Shown here one piece after another: positions 7,262-17,861 of a stretch of 64,000 bases of DNA. The stretch covers positions 1-64,000 of the forward strand of contig NZ_BBWR01000003.1 of assembly GCF_001463905.1 (NCBI RefSeq), read 5' to 3'. Position numbers and translations under genes: made by a program. Positions within the stretch are counted from its first letter, which is position 1; every line of letters begins with the position of its first letter. Origin of the DNA: Aureimonas frigidaquae (GTDB lineage Bacteria; Pseudomonadota; Alphaproteobacteria; Rhizobiales; Rhizobiaceae). The notes under the pieces are model-generated. The model did no database searches. It saw only the letters and a program-made list of their open reading frames with translations, and was not told the DNA's origin.

Positions 7262-10261
7262 TCAGGCCGCTTGATCGCCGTTGCCGAGGGCTTCCTCGAG
7301 GAAGGCCTCGAGCTGCTTGAGATGCTTGGACATGGTGCCCGCCGCCGGAGAGGCCGACGCCTGGCGCCCGGCATAGCGTGCGCGCCGCTTTTCGGTGCCG
7401 ATCCGATCCAGGACCCATTCGAGATAGGGGTCGATGAAGCTCCAGGCACCCATGTTCTTGGGCTCTTCCTGGCACCAGACGATCTCGGCCTGCTTGAAGC
7501 GGGAGAGTTCGTTGATGAGGGCCTTCACCGGGAAGGGATAGAGCTGCTCGACGCGCATCAGGTAGATGTCGTCGATGCCGCGCTTCTCGCGCTCTTCCAG
7601 AAGGTCGTAATAGACCTTGCCCGAGCAAAGCACGACGCGGCGGATCCTGGCATCCTTGACGAGCGATACCGTGCCGATCCCGCGTTCGGCATCGTCGTGC
7701 AACAGGCGGTGGAAGCTCGCCTCACCCGAAAACTCCGCAAGGTTGGACACGGCCCGCTTGTGCCGTAGCAGCGACTTCGGCGTCATCAGGATCAGCGGCT
7801 TGCGGAAATCGCGCATCATCTGCCGGCGCAGGATGTGGAAGTAGTTGGCCGGCGTGGTGACGTTGGCCACCTGCATATTGTCCTGCGCACAGAGCTGCAG
7901 GAAGCGCTCGAGACGGGCCGAGGAATGCTCCGGCCCCTGCCCCTCGTAGCCGTGCGGCAACAGCATGACGAGGCCCGACATGCGCAGCCACTTGGCTTCG
8001 CCGGACGACAGGAACTGGTCGACCACGACCTGCGCGCCATTGGCGAAATCGCCGAACTGGGCTTCCCAGAGCGTCAGCGCATTCGGCTCGGCCAGCGAGT
8101 AGCCGTATTCGAAGCCGAGCACGGCCTCTTCCGAGAGCATCGAGTTGATGACCTCGTAGAGGGCCTGGCCCTTGGCGATGTTCTGCAGCGGAATGTAGCG
8201 GTTCTCGTTCTCCTGGTCGTAGAGAACGGAATGACGCTGGCTGAAGGTGCCGCGTTCGGAATCCTGCCCCGACAGGCGCACCGGATGGCCGTCCGCCAGG
8301 AGCGTCGCGAAGGCCAGCGCCTCGCCCGTCGCCCAGTCGATCCCCTCGCCCGTCTCGATGGACTTGGCGCGGTTGTCGAGGAAGCGCTGGATGGTCCGGT
8401 GGACGTTGAAGTCGGCCGGGACCTCCGTCAGGCGGCGGCCGAACTCCTTGAGCGTCTTCAGGGGCACGGCCGTCTTGCCGCTGCGCGGCTCGTCATTGTC
8501 TTCGGCGCGGCGCAGCCCCGCCCAGGCGCCGTCCAGCCAGTCGGCCTTGTTGGGCTTGTAGGACTGGCCGGCCTCGAACTCGGCATCCAGATGGTTGCGC
8601 CATTCCGTGCGGCGCTCGTCCACCTCGTCCTGGCTGACGACGCCTTCCTCGATCAGCTTGCGGGCATAGATTTCGAGCGTGGTCGGGTGGTTGCGGATGG
8701 AGCGGTACATCAGGGGCTGGGTGAAGCCCGGCTCGTCGCCTTCGTTATGGCCGAAGCGGCGGTAGCAGAACATGTCGATGACGACCGGCTTGTGGAACGT
8801 CATGCGGAATTCGGTCGCCACCTTGGCCGCATAGACGACCGCTTCCGGATCGTCGCCGTTTACGTGGAAGATCGGCGCTTCGACGATCTTGGCCACGTCC
8901 GACGGATAGGGCGAGGAACGCGAGAAGCGCGGATTGGTGGTGAAGCCGATCTGGTTGTTGATGATGACGTGGATCGAGCCACCGACGCGGTGGCCCTTCA
9001 GGCCGGACAGGCCGAAGCATTCCGCCACGACACCCTGGCCGGCAAAGGCGGCATCGCCATGGATCAGAAGCGGCAGCACGCGGTTGCGCACTTCCGCCGG
9101 CACGAGTTCGGTGCGCGTGCGCCCGCCGCCGAGCTGGTCCTGCTTGGCCCGCGCCTTGCCCAGCACGACCGGGTTGACGATCTCCAGGTGCGAGGGGTTG
9201 GCTGTCAGCGACAGGTGAACGCTGTTCTGGTCGAACTCCCGGTCGGAGGAAGCACCCAGATGGTACTTCACGTCGCCCGAACCCTCGACATCGTCCGGCG
9301 CGTAGGAGCCGCCCTTGAACTCGTGGAAGATGGCGCGGTGCGGCTTGGCCATCACCTGCGACAGGACGTTAAGGCGCCCGCGATGCGCCATGCCGAGGAC
9401 GATTTCCTTCAGCCCGAGCTGTCCGCCGCGCTTGATGATCTGCTCGAGCGCGGGGATGAGGGACTCACCGCCATCCAGGCCGAAGCGCTTGGTGCCCTTG
9501 AACTTGACGTCAAGGAACTTCTCGAACCCTTCCGATTCGATCAGCTTGTTCAGAATGGCGCGCTTGCCCTCCCGCGTGAACTCCACGCCCTTGTCCGGCC
9601 CTTCGATGCGCTCCTGCAGCCAGGCCTTTTCGGCCGGGTTGGAGATGTGCATGAACTCGATGCCGATGGTCGAGCAATAGGTGCGCGTCAACAGGTCGAC
9701 GATCTCGCGCACGGTGGCAAATTCCAGGCCAAGCACGTTGTCGATATAGACCTTGCGATCCAGATCCGCCTCGGTGAAGCCGTAGGCCGATGGCGACAGC
9801 TCGTTATAATCGTCCTCCGGCTGGGCGATGCCGAGGGGATCGAGCTTGGCATGAAGATGGCCGCGCACCCGGAAGGCGCGGATGAGCATCAGCGCGCGGA
9901 CCGAATCGCGCGTGGCCTGGCTCACCTGCGAATCGGTCAGCTCGACGCCCTCGCTGCGGGCCTTCTCGCGCACTTTCTTTTCGACGCGGATTTCCGTGCG
10001 GCCCCAATCGCCGTCGAGGGCCGAGACGAGCTCGCCATTGGCCGCGATGGGCCAGTTGCTCCGGGCCCAGGATGCGCCCTCCGCATTCTTGCGGACCGTC
10101 GCCTTGTCGTCCTTGAGGTCGCGGAAGAAGGCCTGCCATTCCGCGTCGACCGATGCCGGGTCGCGCTCATAGGCGGCATAGAGCTCCTCGATGTAATCGG
10201 CGTTGCCGCCGTAGAGGAAAGAGGTGAGCGCGAAGGTCTCGTTCGCCGGATTGCGTGCCAT
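7262..10261 (-). CDS. sucA: 2-oxoglutarate dehydrogenase E1 component
   Basis: A 999-residue thiamine-diphosphate enzyme that decarboxylates 2-oxoglutarate and succinylates the lipoyl group of SucB. The N-terminal segment [16 protein letters not shown] is the E2-docking region. The central part has [10 protein letters not shown] near residue 400 and NNQIGFTT, part of the cofactor site, and the C-terminal third is the transketolase-type pyrimidine-binding domain ([29 protein letters not shown], cited here only by its start and end). Full family length. It lies between sucD and sucB. Confidence 0.97.
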   Translation of the reverse strand: MARNPANETFALTSFLYGGNADYIEELYAAYERDPASVDAEWQAFFRDLKDDKATVRKNAEGASWARSNWPIAANGELVSALDGDWGRTEIRVEKKVREKARSEGVELTDSQVSQATRDSVRALMLIRAFRVRGHLHAKLDPLGIAQPEDDYNELSPSAYGFTEADLDRKVYIDNVLGLEFATVREIVDLLTRTYCSTIGIEFMHISNPAEKAWLQERIEGPDKGVEFTREGKRAILNKLIESEGFEKFLDVKFKGTKRFGLDGGESLIPALEQIIKRGGQLGLKEIVLGMAHRGRLNVLSQVMAKPHRAIFHEFKGGSYAPDDVEGSGDVKYHLGASSDREFDQNSVHLSLTANPSHLEIVNPVVLGKARAKQDQLGGGRTRTELVPAEVRNRVLPLLIHGDAAFAGQGVVAECFGLSGLKGHRVGGSIHVIINNQIGFTTNPRFSRSSPYPSDVAKIVEAPIFHVNGDDPEAVVYAAKVATEFRMTFHKPVVIDMFCYRRFGHNEGDEPGFTQPLMYRSIRNHPTTLEIYARKLIEEGVVSQDEVDERRTEWRNHLDAEFEAGQSYKPNKADWLDGAWAGLRRAEDNDEPRSGKTAVPLKTLKEFGRRLTEVPADFNVHRTIQRFLDNRAKSIETGEGIDWATGEALAFATLLADGHPVRLSGQDSERGTFSQRHSVLYDQENENRYIPLQNIAKGQALYEVINSMLSEEAVLGFEYGYSLAEPNALTLWEAQFGDFANGAQVVVDQFLSSGEAKWLRMSGLVMLLPHGYEGQGPEHSSARLERFLQLCAQDNMQVANVTTPANYFHILRRQMMRDFRKPLILMTPKSLLRHKRAVSNLAEFSGEASFHRLLHDDAERGIGTVSLVKDARIRRVVLCSGKVYYDLLEEREKRGIDDIYLMRVEQLYPFPVKALINELSRFKQAEIVWCQEEPKNMGAWSFIDPYLEWVLDRIGTEKRRARYAGRQASASPAAGTMSKHLKQLEAFLEEALGNGDQAA

Positions 10262-10349
10262 CTCGTCTCAGCGGCGGCCGTTTCGCGGCGCCGTCTCCCG
10301 TATTGTTCGTTCGCGACGGGTTCCCGGACGGAACCCTCTTACGCGTCTG

Positions 10350-10412
10350 CCGGCGTGGCCGCCGCCACGCCGGTTATGCCTGCATTCCGGCCAAAGATAG
10401 GTCTTCGGCCGG
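10350..10412 (-). promoter_or_regulatory. Two hairpins in the sucD-sucA intercistronic region
   Basis: The 175-bp gap between sucD and sucA holds two stems. The first (10350-10373) has perfect 10-bp arms CCGGCGTGGC / GCCACGCCGG and a CGCC loop. The second (10387-10412) pairs CCGGCC with GGCCGG, has one A-C mismatch, then pairs AAGA with TCTT around a TAGG loop. They could stabilise the sucCD message, partly terminate transcription or hold a promoter for sucA. No known RNA family was recognised. Confidence 0.5.
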
Positions 10413-10436
10413 CAATTTGCGAAGGTCGGACGATGG

Positions 10437-11339
10437 TCAGCCCTTCAACTGTTCGACAAGCGTCTTGCCGAGGCGGGCCGGCGAGGGCGAAACGCGGATC
10501 CCGGCCGCTTCCATGGCCGCGATCTTGGATTCCGCATCGCCCTTGCCGCCTGACACGACGGCGCCGGCATGGCCCATGGTGCGGCCCTTCGGAGCGGTCC
10601 GGCCCGCGATGAAGCCGGCCATCGGCTTCTTGCGGCCACGCCCGGCCTCGTCCGCAAGGAACTGGGCAGCCTCTTCCTCGGCCGATCCACCGATCTCGCC
10701 GATCATGATGATCGAATGGGTTTCTTCGTCGGCTAGGAACATTTCCAGGACGTCGATGAACTCGGTTCCCTTGACCGGATCGCCGCCGATGCCGACCGCG
10801 GTCGATTGCCCGAGGCCCTCGTTGGAGGTTTGGAAGACCGCCTCGTAGGTCAGCGTTCCCGAGCGGGACACGATGCCGACATTGCCCTTGCGGAAGATTG
10901 AGCCCGGCATGATGCCGATCTTGCATTCTTCCGGCGTCAGGACGCCCGGGCAGTTCGGGCCGAGGAGCCGCGAGCCTGAATTTTCCAGCCGCGCCTTCAC
11001 CCGCACCATGTCGAGGACGGGAATGCCCTCGGTGATGCAGACGATGAAGGGGACCTCCGCCTCGATCGCCTCGATGATGGCGTCCGCGGCGCCGGCCGGC
11101 GGCACGTAGATCACCGATGCGTCGGCGCCGGTGCGCTCGCGCGCCTCGGCCACGCTGGCGAAGATCGGAAGCTGCTCACCCTTGGATCCGGTCCAGGTTT
11201 CCCCGCCCTTCTTAGGATGAATGCCGGCCACCATCTGCGTGCCGTAATAGGCCAGCGCCTGCTCGGTGTGGAAGGTGCCGGTCTTGCCGGTCAGGCCCTG
11301 GACCAGGACCTTCGTGTTCTTGTTGACGAGTATGGACAT
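10437..11339 (-). CDS. sucD: Succinate-CoA ligase, alpha subunit
   Basis: A 300-residue subunit of succinyl-CoA synthetase, which makes ATP or GTP from succinyl-CoA in the TCA cycle. The N-terminal CoA-binding Rossmann fold starts [19 protein letters not shown]. The phosphohistidine lies in the conserved [17 protein letters not shown] segment near residue 250. It follows sucC by 35 bp, the usual order for an obligate heterodimer. Confidence 0.97.
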   Translation of the reverse strand: MSILVNKNTKVLVQGLTGKTGTFHTEQALAYYGTQMVAGIHPKKGGETWTGSKGEQLPIFASVAEARERTGADASVIYVPPAGAADAIIEAIEAEVPFIVCITEGIPVLDMVRVKARLENSGSRLLGPNCPGVLTPEECKIGIMPGSIFRKGNVGIVSRSGTLTYEAVFQTSNEGLGQSTAVGIGGDPVKGTEFIDVLEMFLADEETHSIIMIGEIGGSAEEEAAQFLADEAGRGRKKPMAGFIAGRTAPKGRTMGHAGAVVSGGKGDAESKIAAMEAAGIRVSPSPARLGKTLVEQLKG

Positions 11340-11374
11340 CGTTTCTCTTTCGAACTCCGGGAGGTCGGTCGTTA

Positions 11375-12562
11375 CTAGACCGCAGCCACGATCTTCTGGG
11401 CGGCGTCGTCCAGGTCGTCCGCGGCGGTGATCGCCAGCCCGGACTCGTTCAGGATCCTCTTGCCCAGCTCGACATTCGTGCCCTCGAGGCGCACCACCAG
11501 CGGAACCGTCAGGCCGACGTCCTTGACCGCGGCCACGACGCCCTCGGCGATGATGTCGCAGCGCATGATGCCGCCAAAGATGTTGACGAGGATGCCCTTC
11601 ACGTTCGGATCGGCCGTGATGATCTTGAACGCCGCCGTCACCTTCTCCTTGCTGGCGCCGCCGCCGACGTCGAGGAAGTTGGCCGGCTCCTTGCCGTAGA
11701 GCTTGATGATGTCCATCGTCGCCATGGCCAGGCCCGCGCCGTTGACCATGCAGCCGATATCGCCGTCCAGCGCCACATAGGCGAGGTCGTACTTGGAGGC
11801 CTCGATCTCCTTGGCGTCCTCTTCGCTTGTATCGCGCAGTTCGCGGATATCGTCGTGGCGAAACAGGGCGTTTCCGTCGAAGGAAACCTTGGCGTCGAGG
11901 ACGCGCAGGTGCCCATCGGTCATCACGATGAGCGGGTTGATCTCCAGAAGCGCCATGTCCTTTTCGACGAAGGCCTTGTAGAGCGCCGGGAAGAGCGTCT
12001 GCGCATCCTGGCGCGCGGCGCCGGACAGGCCGTAGGCATCCGAAATGCGGGCCACATCGGCATCCGTCACGCCGGCCGTCGGATCGATCGCCACGGTGAC
12101 GATCTTCTCGGGCGTGTCATGCGCCACCGCCTCGATGTCCATGCCGCCCTCGGTCGACACGACGAAGGCGACGCGGCCGACCGACCGGTCCACGAGAAGC
12201 GAGAGATAGAGTTCGCGGTCGATGTCGGCGCCGTCTTCGATATAGAGGCGGTTGACCTGCTTGCCGGCATCGCCCGTCTGGGCGGTGACGAGCGTGCGGC
12301 CCAGCATCTCGTTGACATTGGCCACGACCTCGTCCGCCGAGCGGGCCAGGCGCACGCCGCCCTTGGCATCCGGGCCGAGTTCCTTGAACTTGCCCTTGCC
12401 ACGGCCGCCGGCATGGATCTGGCTCTTGACCACGAAGAGCGGGCCCGGAAGCTGTCCGGCTGCAGCCGCAGCCTGCGACGCCTCGGTGATGACGACGCCT
12501 TCGGCGACGGGGGCGCCATAGGTCTTGAGAACCTGTTTGGCCTGATATTCGTGAATGTTCAT
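11375..12562 (-). CDS. sucC: Succinate-CoA ligase, beta subunit
   Basis: A 395-residue ATP-grasp subunit that binds nucleotide and succinate. It starts with the family sequence [19 protein letters not shown]; a 26-residue upstream extension of the frame is not conserved and was rejected. The [12 protein letters not shown] segment near residue 48 belongs to the nucleotide site, and the C-terminal part ([18 protein letters not shown]) to the subunit contact. It lies between mdh and sucD. Confidence 0.97.
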   Translation of the reverse strand: MNIHEYQAKQVLKTYGAPVAEGVVITEASQAAAAAGQLPGPLFVVKSQIHAGGRGKGKFKELGPDAKGGVRLARSADEVVANVNEMLGRTLVTAQTGDAGKQVNRLYIEDGADIDRELYLSLLVDRSVGRVAFVVSTEGGMDIEAVAHDTPEKIVTVAIDPTAGVTDADVARISDAYGLSGAARQDAQTLFPALYKAFVEKDMALLEINPLIVMTDGHLRVLDAKVSFDGNALFRHDDIRELRDTSEEDAKEIEASKYDLAYVALDGDIGCMVNGAGLAMATMDIIKLYGKEPANFLDVGGGASKEKVTAAFKIITADPNVKGILVNIFGGIMRCDIIAEGVVAAVKDVGLTVPLVVRLEGTNVELGKRILNESGLAITAADDLDDAAQKIVAAV

Positions 12563-12608
12563 GGGGTGTCCCGGTTCAGATGTCGCGCACAAGGACGACA
12601 GGGAGGGG

Positions 12609-12665
12609 CGACAGGTCGATGGGACGCCGCCGCCGCGCATGCGGCACGGCTGCGGCGTCCTGTCG
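12609..12665 (-). terminator. Large hairpin at the mdh-sucC junction
   Basis: Just after the mdh stop (minus strand) a long nested stem can form. Outer arms CGACAGG (12609-12615) and CCTGTCG (12659-12665) enclose GGACGCCGC (12622-12630) paired with GCGGCGTCC (12652-12660), which enclose GCCGC (12632-12636) with GCGGC (12641-12645). No U tract follows. It may reduce read-through from mdh into sucCDAB or protect the mdh 3' end. Confidence 0.5.
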
Positions 12666-12666
12666 G

Positions 12667-13689
<1,023 letters not shown>

Positions 13690-13764
13690 TTAGCCGTGCC
13701 TGCGCGCAATGACAATGCGTCGATCGACAAAGTCAACACATTCAACCGTTTAGAACTTAGGGGG

Positions 13765-13780
13765 ATTACGTAAACGTAAT
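13765..13780. promoter_or_regulatory. AT-rich inverted repeat upstream of the TCA operon
   Basis: ATTACGT-AA-ACGTAAT, 7-bp arms with a 2-base spacer, about 136 bp before the mdh start. It stands out as AT-rich in GC-rich DNA. Symmetry and position suggest an operator for mdh-sucCDAB or for zapE read-through; no regulator is recognised. Confidence 0.35.
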
Positions 13781-13854
13781 AAGAATTCGCGTTATGGTCA
13801 AAGGGAATGGACGAGTCCGCTTGAGCAAATGAATTTTTTGCAGCGCAGTGGCGC

Positions 13855-15111
13855 TTATGGCGCAGAATCCGCCAGGGCCGCTGCGGGGCCGTGCGCCCGG
13901 TAAGCATGGGAGCGCATTTCCGTCAGCCTTGACACGGTCCGGTCAAACTCGAAGGCCTCCGTTCCAGTCGATGCATCGTAGAGTTCTTCGGCCGGGGCCG
14001 CTGCCGATATCACGATATCCTTGCCGGCATCGTAGAAGGCATCGACCAGGATGATGAACCGCTTGGCCTCGTTGCGCTCGGCCACCGTCAGCCGGGGAAT
14101 GTTCTCGATCACGATCGTATCGAGCTGCCGCGCCAGTTCCAGATAGTCACGCGGGCCGAGCGGACGACGCAGAAGATCGTCGAAATGGAAGCGCGCCGCG
14201 CGATTGGCATAGCGCGGCAGGGCGATGGTGCGGCCCATGACGGTCACGCTGGAGGGCCGCTCGGTCTGCCCACCCCGAAGCCCGGCCCAGATCCGGTCGA
14301 GCCGCTCCGCCGTCCGGGCATCGAGGGGAGTAAGGTACAGCTCCTCCCCGTCCAGCTTGGTCATGCGGTAATCGGTCGGTGCGTCGAGCTGGAAGATTGC
14401 GACATGCGTCTTCAACAGTCCGAGAAAGGGCAGGAAGAGCGCGCGGTTGAGGCCGTTGCGGTACAGGTCGTCGGGCGCGACATTGGAGGTCGCCACCAGT
14501 GTCACGCCCTCGTCGAAGAGCGCGGAAAAGAGCCGTGCCAGGATCATGGCGTCGGCGATGTCGGTGACGGTGAATTCGTCGAAGCACAGAAGCAATGCCT
14601 CCGCCGCGATGGCTTTCGCCACCGGGGGCATAGGATCGTCGCCCTTCGCCCGCCCCTCGCTGACGGCCAGGCGGTGCGCCTTGATACGGTCCTGCACGTC
14701 GGCCATGAAGGCATGGAAGTGGACACGGCGCTTGGCGCCGATCTCTGCCTTTGCAAAGAACATGTCCATGAGCATGGACTTGCCGCGGCCGACATCTCCG
14801 TAGATGTACAGGCCCTTGACCGGCTCTGCCGGCCGGCGGGCGCCGAACAGCCATCCGAGCGCGCTCTTCTTGGACGACAGCGTCCTGTCCTTCAGGGCGC
14901 GCGCGAGCTTGTCGAGTTGATCGGCCAGGCGGCGCTGGATCTCGTCCGGGGAAATCTCGCCGTCGCGGATGCGGCGTTCCAGCTCGGCCCGTACCGGGCC
15001 GCGTTCAGCGCCGGCAACGCCGTATCCATCTTTCTGCGGCATGCAGCCTCGCGAGAGCGGCGTGCCGGCCGGCACGCGATAGGTGCGGCGCGCCGCGGGG
15101 CGCGCCGCCAT
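13855..15111 (-). CDS. zapE: AFG1-family ATPase ZapE
   Basis: A 418-residue AAA-type ATPase of the AFG1/ZapE family; ZapE affects Z-ring stability in E. coli and the yeast homologue assists mitochondrial protein quality control. The Walker A motif is GDVGRGKSML (about residue 110), followed by FHAFMADVQ; the Walker B motif is LLCFDEF. The start is uncertain: residues before MPQKDGYG (residue 24) are Arg/Ala-rich and may not be translated. It lies directly upstream of mdh on the same strand, a common alphaproteobacterial arrangement, but with a 225-bp gap. Confidence 0.9.
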   Translation of the reverse strand: MAARPAARRTYRVPAGTPLSRGCMPQKDGYGVAGAERGPVRAELERRIRDGEISPDEIQRRLADQLDKLARALKDRTLSSKKSALGWLFGARRPAEPVKGLYIYGDVGRGKSMLMDMFFAKAEIGAKRRVHFHAFMADVQDRIKAHRLAVSEGRAKGDDPMPPVAKAIAAEALLLCFDEFTVTDIADAMILARLFSALFDEGVTLVATSNVAPDDLYRNGLNRALFLPFLGLLKTHVAIFQLDAPTDYRMTKLDGEELYLTPLDARTAERLDRIWAGLRGGQTERPSSVTVMGRTIALPRYANRAARFHFDDLLRRPLGPRDYLELARQLDTIVIENIPRLTVAERNEAKRFIILVDAFYDAGKDIVISAAAPAEELYDASTGTEAFEFDRTVSRLTEMRSHAYRAHGPAAALADSAP

Positions 15112-15120
15112 TCCAGAGGA

Positions 15121-15660
15121 TCAGCGGTAAAGGCTGATCTGCGTTCCGCCGGAGGTCGTGCCCTCGAAACGGCTGCCGCCGCTATTGTTGAGCGTGGCGA
15201 CGGTGTTGCCCGTATTGTCCTTGAGCACCACCTGGCTTCCGGACACGTCCCAGGCCGACACGTCGGCCACCTGGCCCGGGCACCCGCGCGACGCGGCACG
15301 GTAGCCGCCGGTCCACTGGGTCAGCGCCATGAAGATCTGGCAGTTGCCACCACCGGCCGATACGCGCCATGCGCCGACCAGGCCTTCGCGCGTCACCGGA
15401 GCGACGGAGGCCGTCTGCGTCGGCGCGCCCGGCGTACCGGCGGCGGGGTCGATCGGGGTGGTGGGCGCCGTGGTGGCGGCCACCGGCGGCGGCGGCGGCG
15501 GCGGGAGCTGGTTCGAATAGACCTGCCCGGTCGGCGCTGCGGTCAAGGGCGCGGGCTGTCCGTAGCCCCCGCCACCCAGCGACGGCCCGGCGGTCTGCGT
15601 ACAGCCGGCCAGCATGGCCAGGGCAAGGCACGCTGCGCCCGTCTTCATCCATTCAGTCAT
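15121..15660 (-). CDS. Omp19-like outer-membrane lipoprotein with protease-inhibitor domain
   Basis: A 179-residue lipoprotein. The signal sequence ends with the lipobox LAGC, lipidated Cys20. A low-complexity linker follows with eight consecutive prolines, and then an AprI/Inh-type beta-barrel domain (about residues 90-179). The C-terminal pattern (GSRFEGTTSGGTQISLYR) and the cysteine pair of the inhibitor domain match Brucella Omp19, a lipoprotein that inhibits host proteases. The similarity is recalled, not searched. It lies 9 bp upstream of zapE on the same strand; no linked function is evident. Confidence 0.82.
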   Translation of the reverse strand: MTEWMKTGAACLALAMLAGCTQTAGPSLGGGGYGQPAPLTAAPTGQVYSNQLPPPPPPPVAATTAPTTPIDPAAGTPGAPTQTASVAPVTREGLVGAWRVSAGGGNCQIFMALTQWTGGYRAASRGCPGQVADVSAWDVSGSQVVLKDNTGNTVATLNNSGGSRFEGTTSGGTQISLYR

Positions 15661-15780
15661 GCACCGATCCCTCTATCGTCGCCGGCTCGCGGCCGACCTG
15701 GTCCCGACATCCTGTTCTAGATGGTTCTTTAACCCGCTTCGCAAGCCCCTGCCATCCCATCGGGCATGCGCTGGGGCGCA

Positions 15781-16476
15781 TCATGTTGCCGGCAGGTCAC
15801 TATCCGGGCGCGTCTCGTTCACGTCCACATCGACGAGCGGGCGCTGGAAATCCCCCGTCTCCGGGTCCATCGCCCACAATTCCCCGGTCGAAATGTCGAA
15901 CCAGGCGCCGTGCAGCGTCAAGCGGCCCTTGCCCTCCAGGATGGACACACAGGGGAAGCTGCGCAAATTCGTGATCGAGAGGCGGATGGAGATGCGCTCC
16001 AAAGCCGTCTGCTTTTCGCCATCGGTCATCAGCTCCGACGCGCCGACCTGCCGGGCGACGGGCTCGACCAGGCTCATCCACTTGCCGATGAAGTCGCCGG
16101 GGGACAGAGGTTCGGAATCTTCCGCCAGCGCTGCCTTGATGCCGCCGCAACGCCCATGCCCCATCACGACGATGTGCTTGACCTTCAAAGCCTGCACCGC
16201 GAATTCCAGCGCCGCGGACGTGCCGTGGAACTCCCCGTCGGGCGTGTAGGGCGGCACGAGGTTGGCGACGTTGCGCACCACGAAGAGCTCGCCCGGTGCA
16301 GCGCCGAAGATCGTCTCCGGTGCGGCGCGCGAGTCGCAGCAGGCGATGACCATCGTATCGGGCGCCTGTCCGTCACGGGCCAGGGAACGGTAACGCTCCG
16401 TTTCCTGCAGGTAGCGTCCTTCGATGAACTGCCGGTAACCGGTCAGAAGATGTTCGGGCAACAGGGCCATCGTCAT
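15781..16476 (-). CDS. Beta-class carbonic anhydrase
   Basis: A 231-residue zinc enzyme that interconverts CO2 and bicarbonate. All zinc and catalytic residues of the beta class are present: Cys46, Asp48 and Arg50 in ACCDSR, then His107 and Cys110 in MGHGRCGG. Full family length, no signal peptide, so cytoplasmic. It stands alone between the Omp19-like gene and pdxY, both on the same strand. Confidence 0.94.
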   Translation of the reverse strand: MTMALLPEHLLTGYRQFIEGRYLQETERYRSLARDGQAPDTMVIACCDSRAAPETIFGAAPGELFVVRNVANLVPPYTPDGEFHGTSAALEFAVQALKVKHIVVMGHGRCGGIKAALAEDSEPLSPGDFIGKWMSLVEPVARQVGASELMTDGEKQTALERISIRLSITNLRSFPCVSILEGKGRLTLHGAWFDISTGELWAMDPETGDFQRPLVDVDVNETRPDSDLPAT

Positions 16477-16535
16477 CGCTCCATAGCTGATCCGTGGGGC
16501 GGTCTACCTGTATTTGGTCCAATTTCACACAGTTT

Positions 16536-17441
16536 TCAGCGCCGCCCACCCTGGGTAGAGAGCCGGCGGACCTGCACCATGGCCATGGGAGATTTCAGGG
16601 CATCGGCATCGGTTTCCAGCGTCAGCTCGTCCGCCCCGCGCTTGGTCGTGCGGGCGAGGATCTCGAATACCGCCGCCGTGGTCGCCTGCAGGGCCTTCTC
16701 CGGGGATGCGCCGCTCAAGGTCCGCGCCAGGAACACCGCAGCCGTCAGATCCCCCATGCCATTGGGCGCGCCTTCGATCCGTCGATGCTCGGCCAGAGTG
16801 GCGGCAAACCCGTCCACCAGGAGATTGCCGATCCCCCCGCGCAGCATGGGGAAGGCGGAAGTGACGACGGTCAGGCGCGGGCCGAGGGCCGCGGCGGCCT
16901 CGATCAGATGGACGTTCGTCGTGAGTTCGAGCCCGGTCAGAAACTGCAGTTCGAAGCGGTTGGGCGTGGCGATATCGGCGAGCGGGAGGAGGCGATCCCG
17001 GATGGCGGCGAGCGTTTCCACCGGCTGATACAGATGCGCGCCGCTGTCGGTCCCATCGCCCAGGACCGGATCGCAGGCCACGATGGCCGCCGGGTTGACC
17101 GCCTTCAACGCTTCGATGAGCCTGGCGGCCTCTTCCACCTGCGCGGGCGAACCGAAATAGCCGGTCACGAGGCCACCGACTTCCCGCAGCTTGGGGGACG
17201 CCGCCAGATCCCGCATCAGACCGGCAAAGCCGGCATCGTCGGGGACGAGGCGCGTGGAGGGTCCGTGGCCGGGGTGCCATGGCAATGTCACGGTGGGCAC
17301 CGACCATACGGGGAAGCCGAGTGATTCGAGCGCGAAGACCATGGCGCGATTGCCGACGGTCCCACGGACGACATGGCTGGAAATGGCAATGACGGCCGGT
17401 TTATCGGCGCCTGCGGTGTCAGGATGGGTCATGGACGCCAT
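16536..17441 (-). CDS. pdxY: Pyridoxal kinase PdxY
   Basis: A 301-residue ribokinase-family enzyme that phosphorylates pyridoxal in the PLP salvage pathway. It shows the N-terminal SSHVVRGTVGNRAMVFALE pattern, LPWHPGHG, TGYFGSPAQ, the ACDPVLGD phosphate-binding stretch and the anion-hole region near GNLLVDGFAATL. The ATG at 17441 is preferred over the in-frame ATG at 17432; a longer frame overlaps the upstream gene and was rejected. It starts 7 bp after the stop of the small membrane protein gene. Confidence 0.9.
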   Translation of the reverse strand: MASMTHPDTAGADKPAVIAISSHVVRGTVGNRAMVFALESLGFPVWSVPTVTLPWHPGHGPSTRLVPDDAGFAGLMRDLAASPKLREVGGLVTGYFGSPAQVEEAARLIEALKAVNPAAIVACDPVLGDGTDSGAHLYQPVETLAAIRDRLLPLADIATPNRFELQFLTGLELTTNVHLIEAAAALGPRLTVVTSAFPMLRGGIGNLLVDGFAATLAEHRRIEGAPNGMGDLTAAVFLARTLSGASPEKALQATTAAVFEILARTTKRGADELTLETDADALKSPMAMVQVRRLSTQGGRR

Positions 17442-17448
17442 ATGAGCG

Positions 17449-17706
17449 TTACGGCATGAGGTAGGTGACGACGAGTGAGCCGACCAGAAACAGGAAAAAG
17501 CCGAAGCCGGCAAGGCGGCCGATCCGTGTGCCGAGGACGTCGATCCGGTCCGACTGATCGGCATCCGCGGCCAGGAAATGCCGCCGCGCGCCGGTCACCA
17601 TGCGCTCCACGCCGGCGCCCGTCTGAGGTTCGGTTTCCTGGCGGATGCGCGTCAGGATCGCCTCGGATTCCCGCTGCCGATCCACCTCGGTCTGACGATT
17701 TTTCAT
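17449..17706 (-). CDS. Small C-terminally anchored membrane protein
   Basis: An 85-residue protein I do not recognise by name. Residues 1-60 are hydrophilic and charged (Arg/Glu/Asp-rich, helical), and residues 66-83 form one hydrophobic helix ending at the C-terminus (GFFLFLVGSLVVTYLMP). This is a tail-anchored topology with the charged part most likely cytoplasmic. It is read together with pdxY, 7 bp apart. Codon use resembles its neighbours, so I take it as real. Confidence 0.7.
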   Translation of the reverse strand: MKNRQTEVDRQRESEAILTRIRQETEPQTGAGVERMVTGARRHFLAADADQSDRIDVLGTRIGRLAGFGFFLFLVGSLVVTYLMP

Positions 17707-17861
17707 GCCTGACAGGGTGACGGAAAACCCGCGCGGGGGCAATGTCTTTCGCGCCGGGTCACGGCCCGAGCCAGGCATCGGGACAGGATAATCGGCCGGG
17801 TCGGGCAGCGCGCCGGCAACGGTCCGCAACGATAACGACGAACACCGGAAACGACCCCATC

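Noticed and set aside
7835-10612. Plus-strand open frame of 925 codons opposite sucA
   Set aside because: It is an antisense shadow of sucA; codon bias in third positions belongs to the minus strand.
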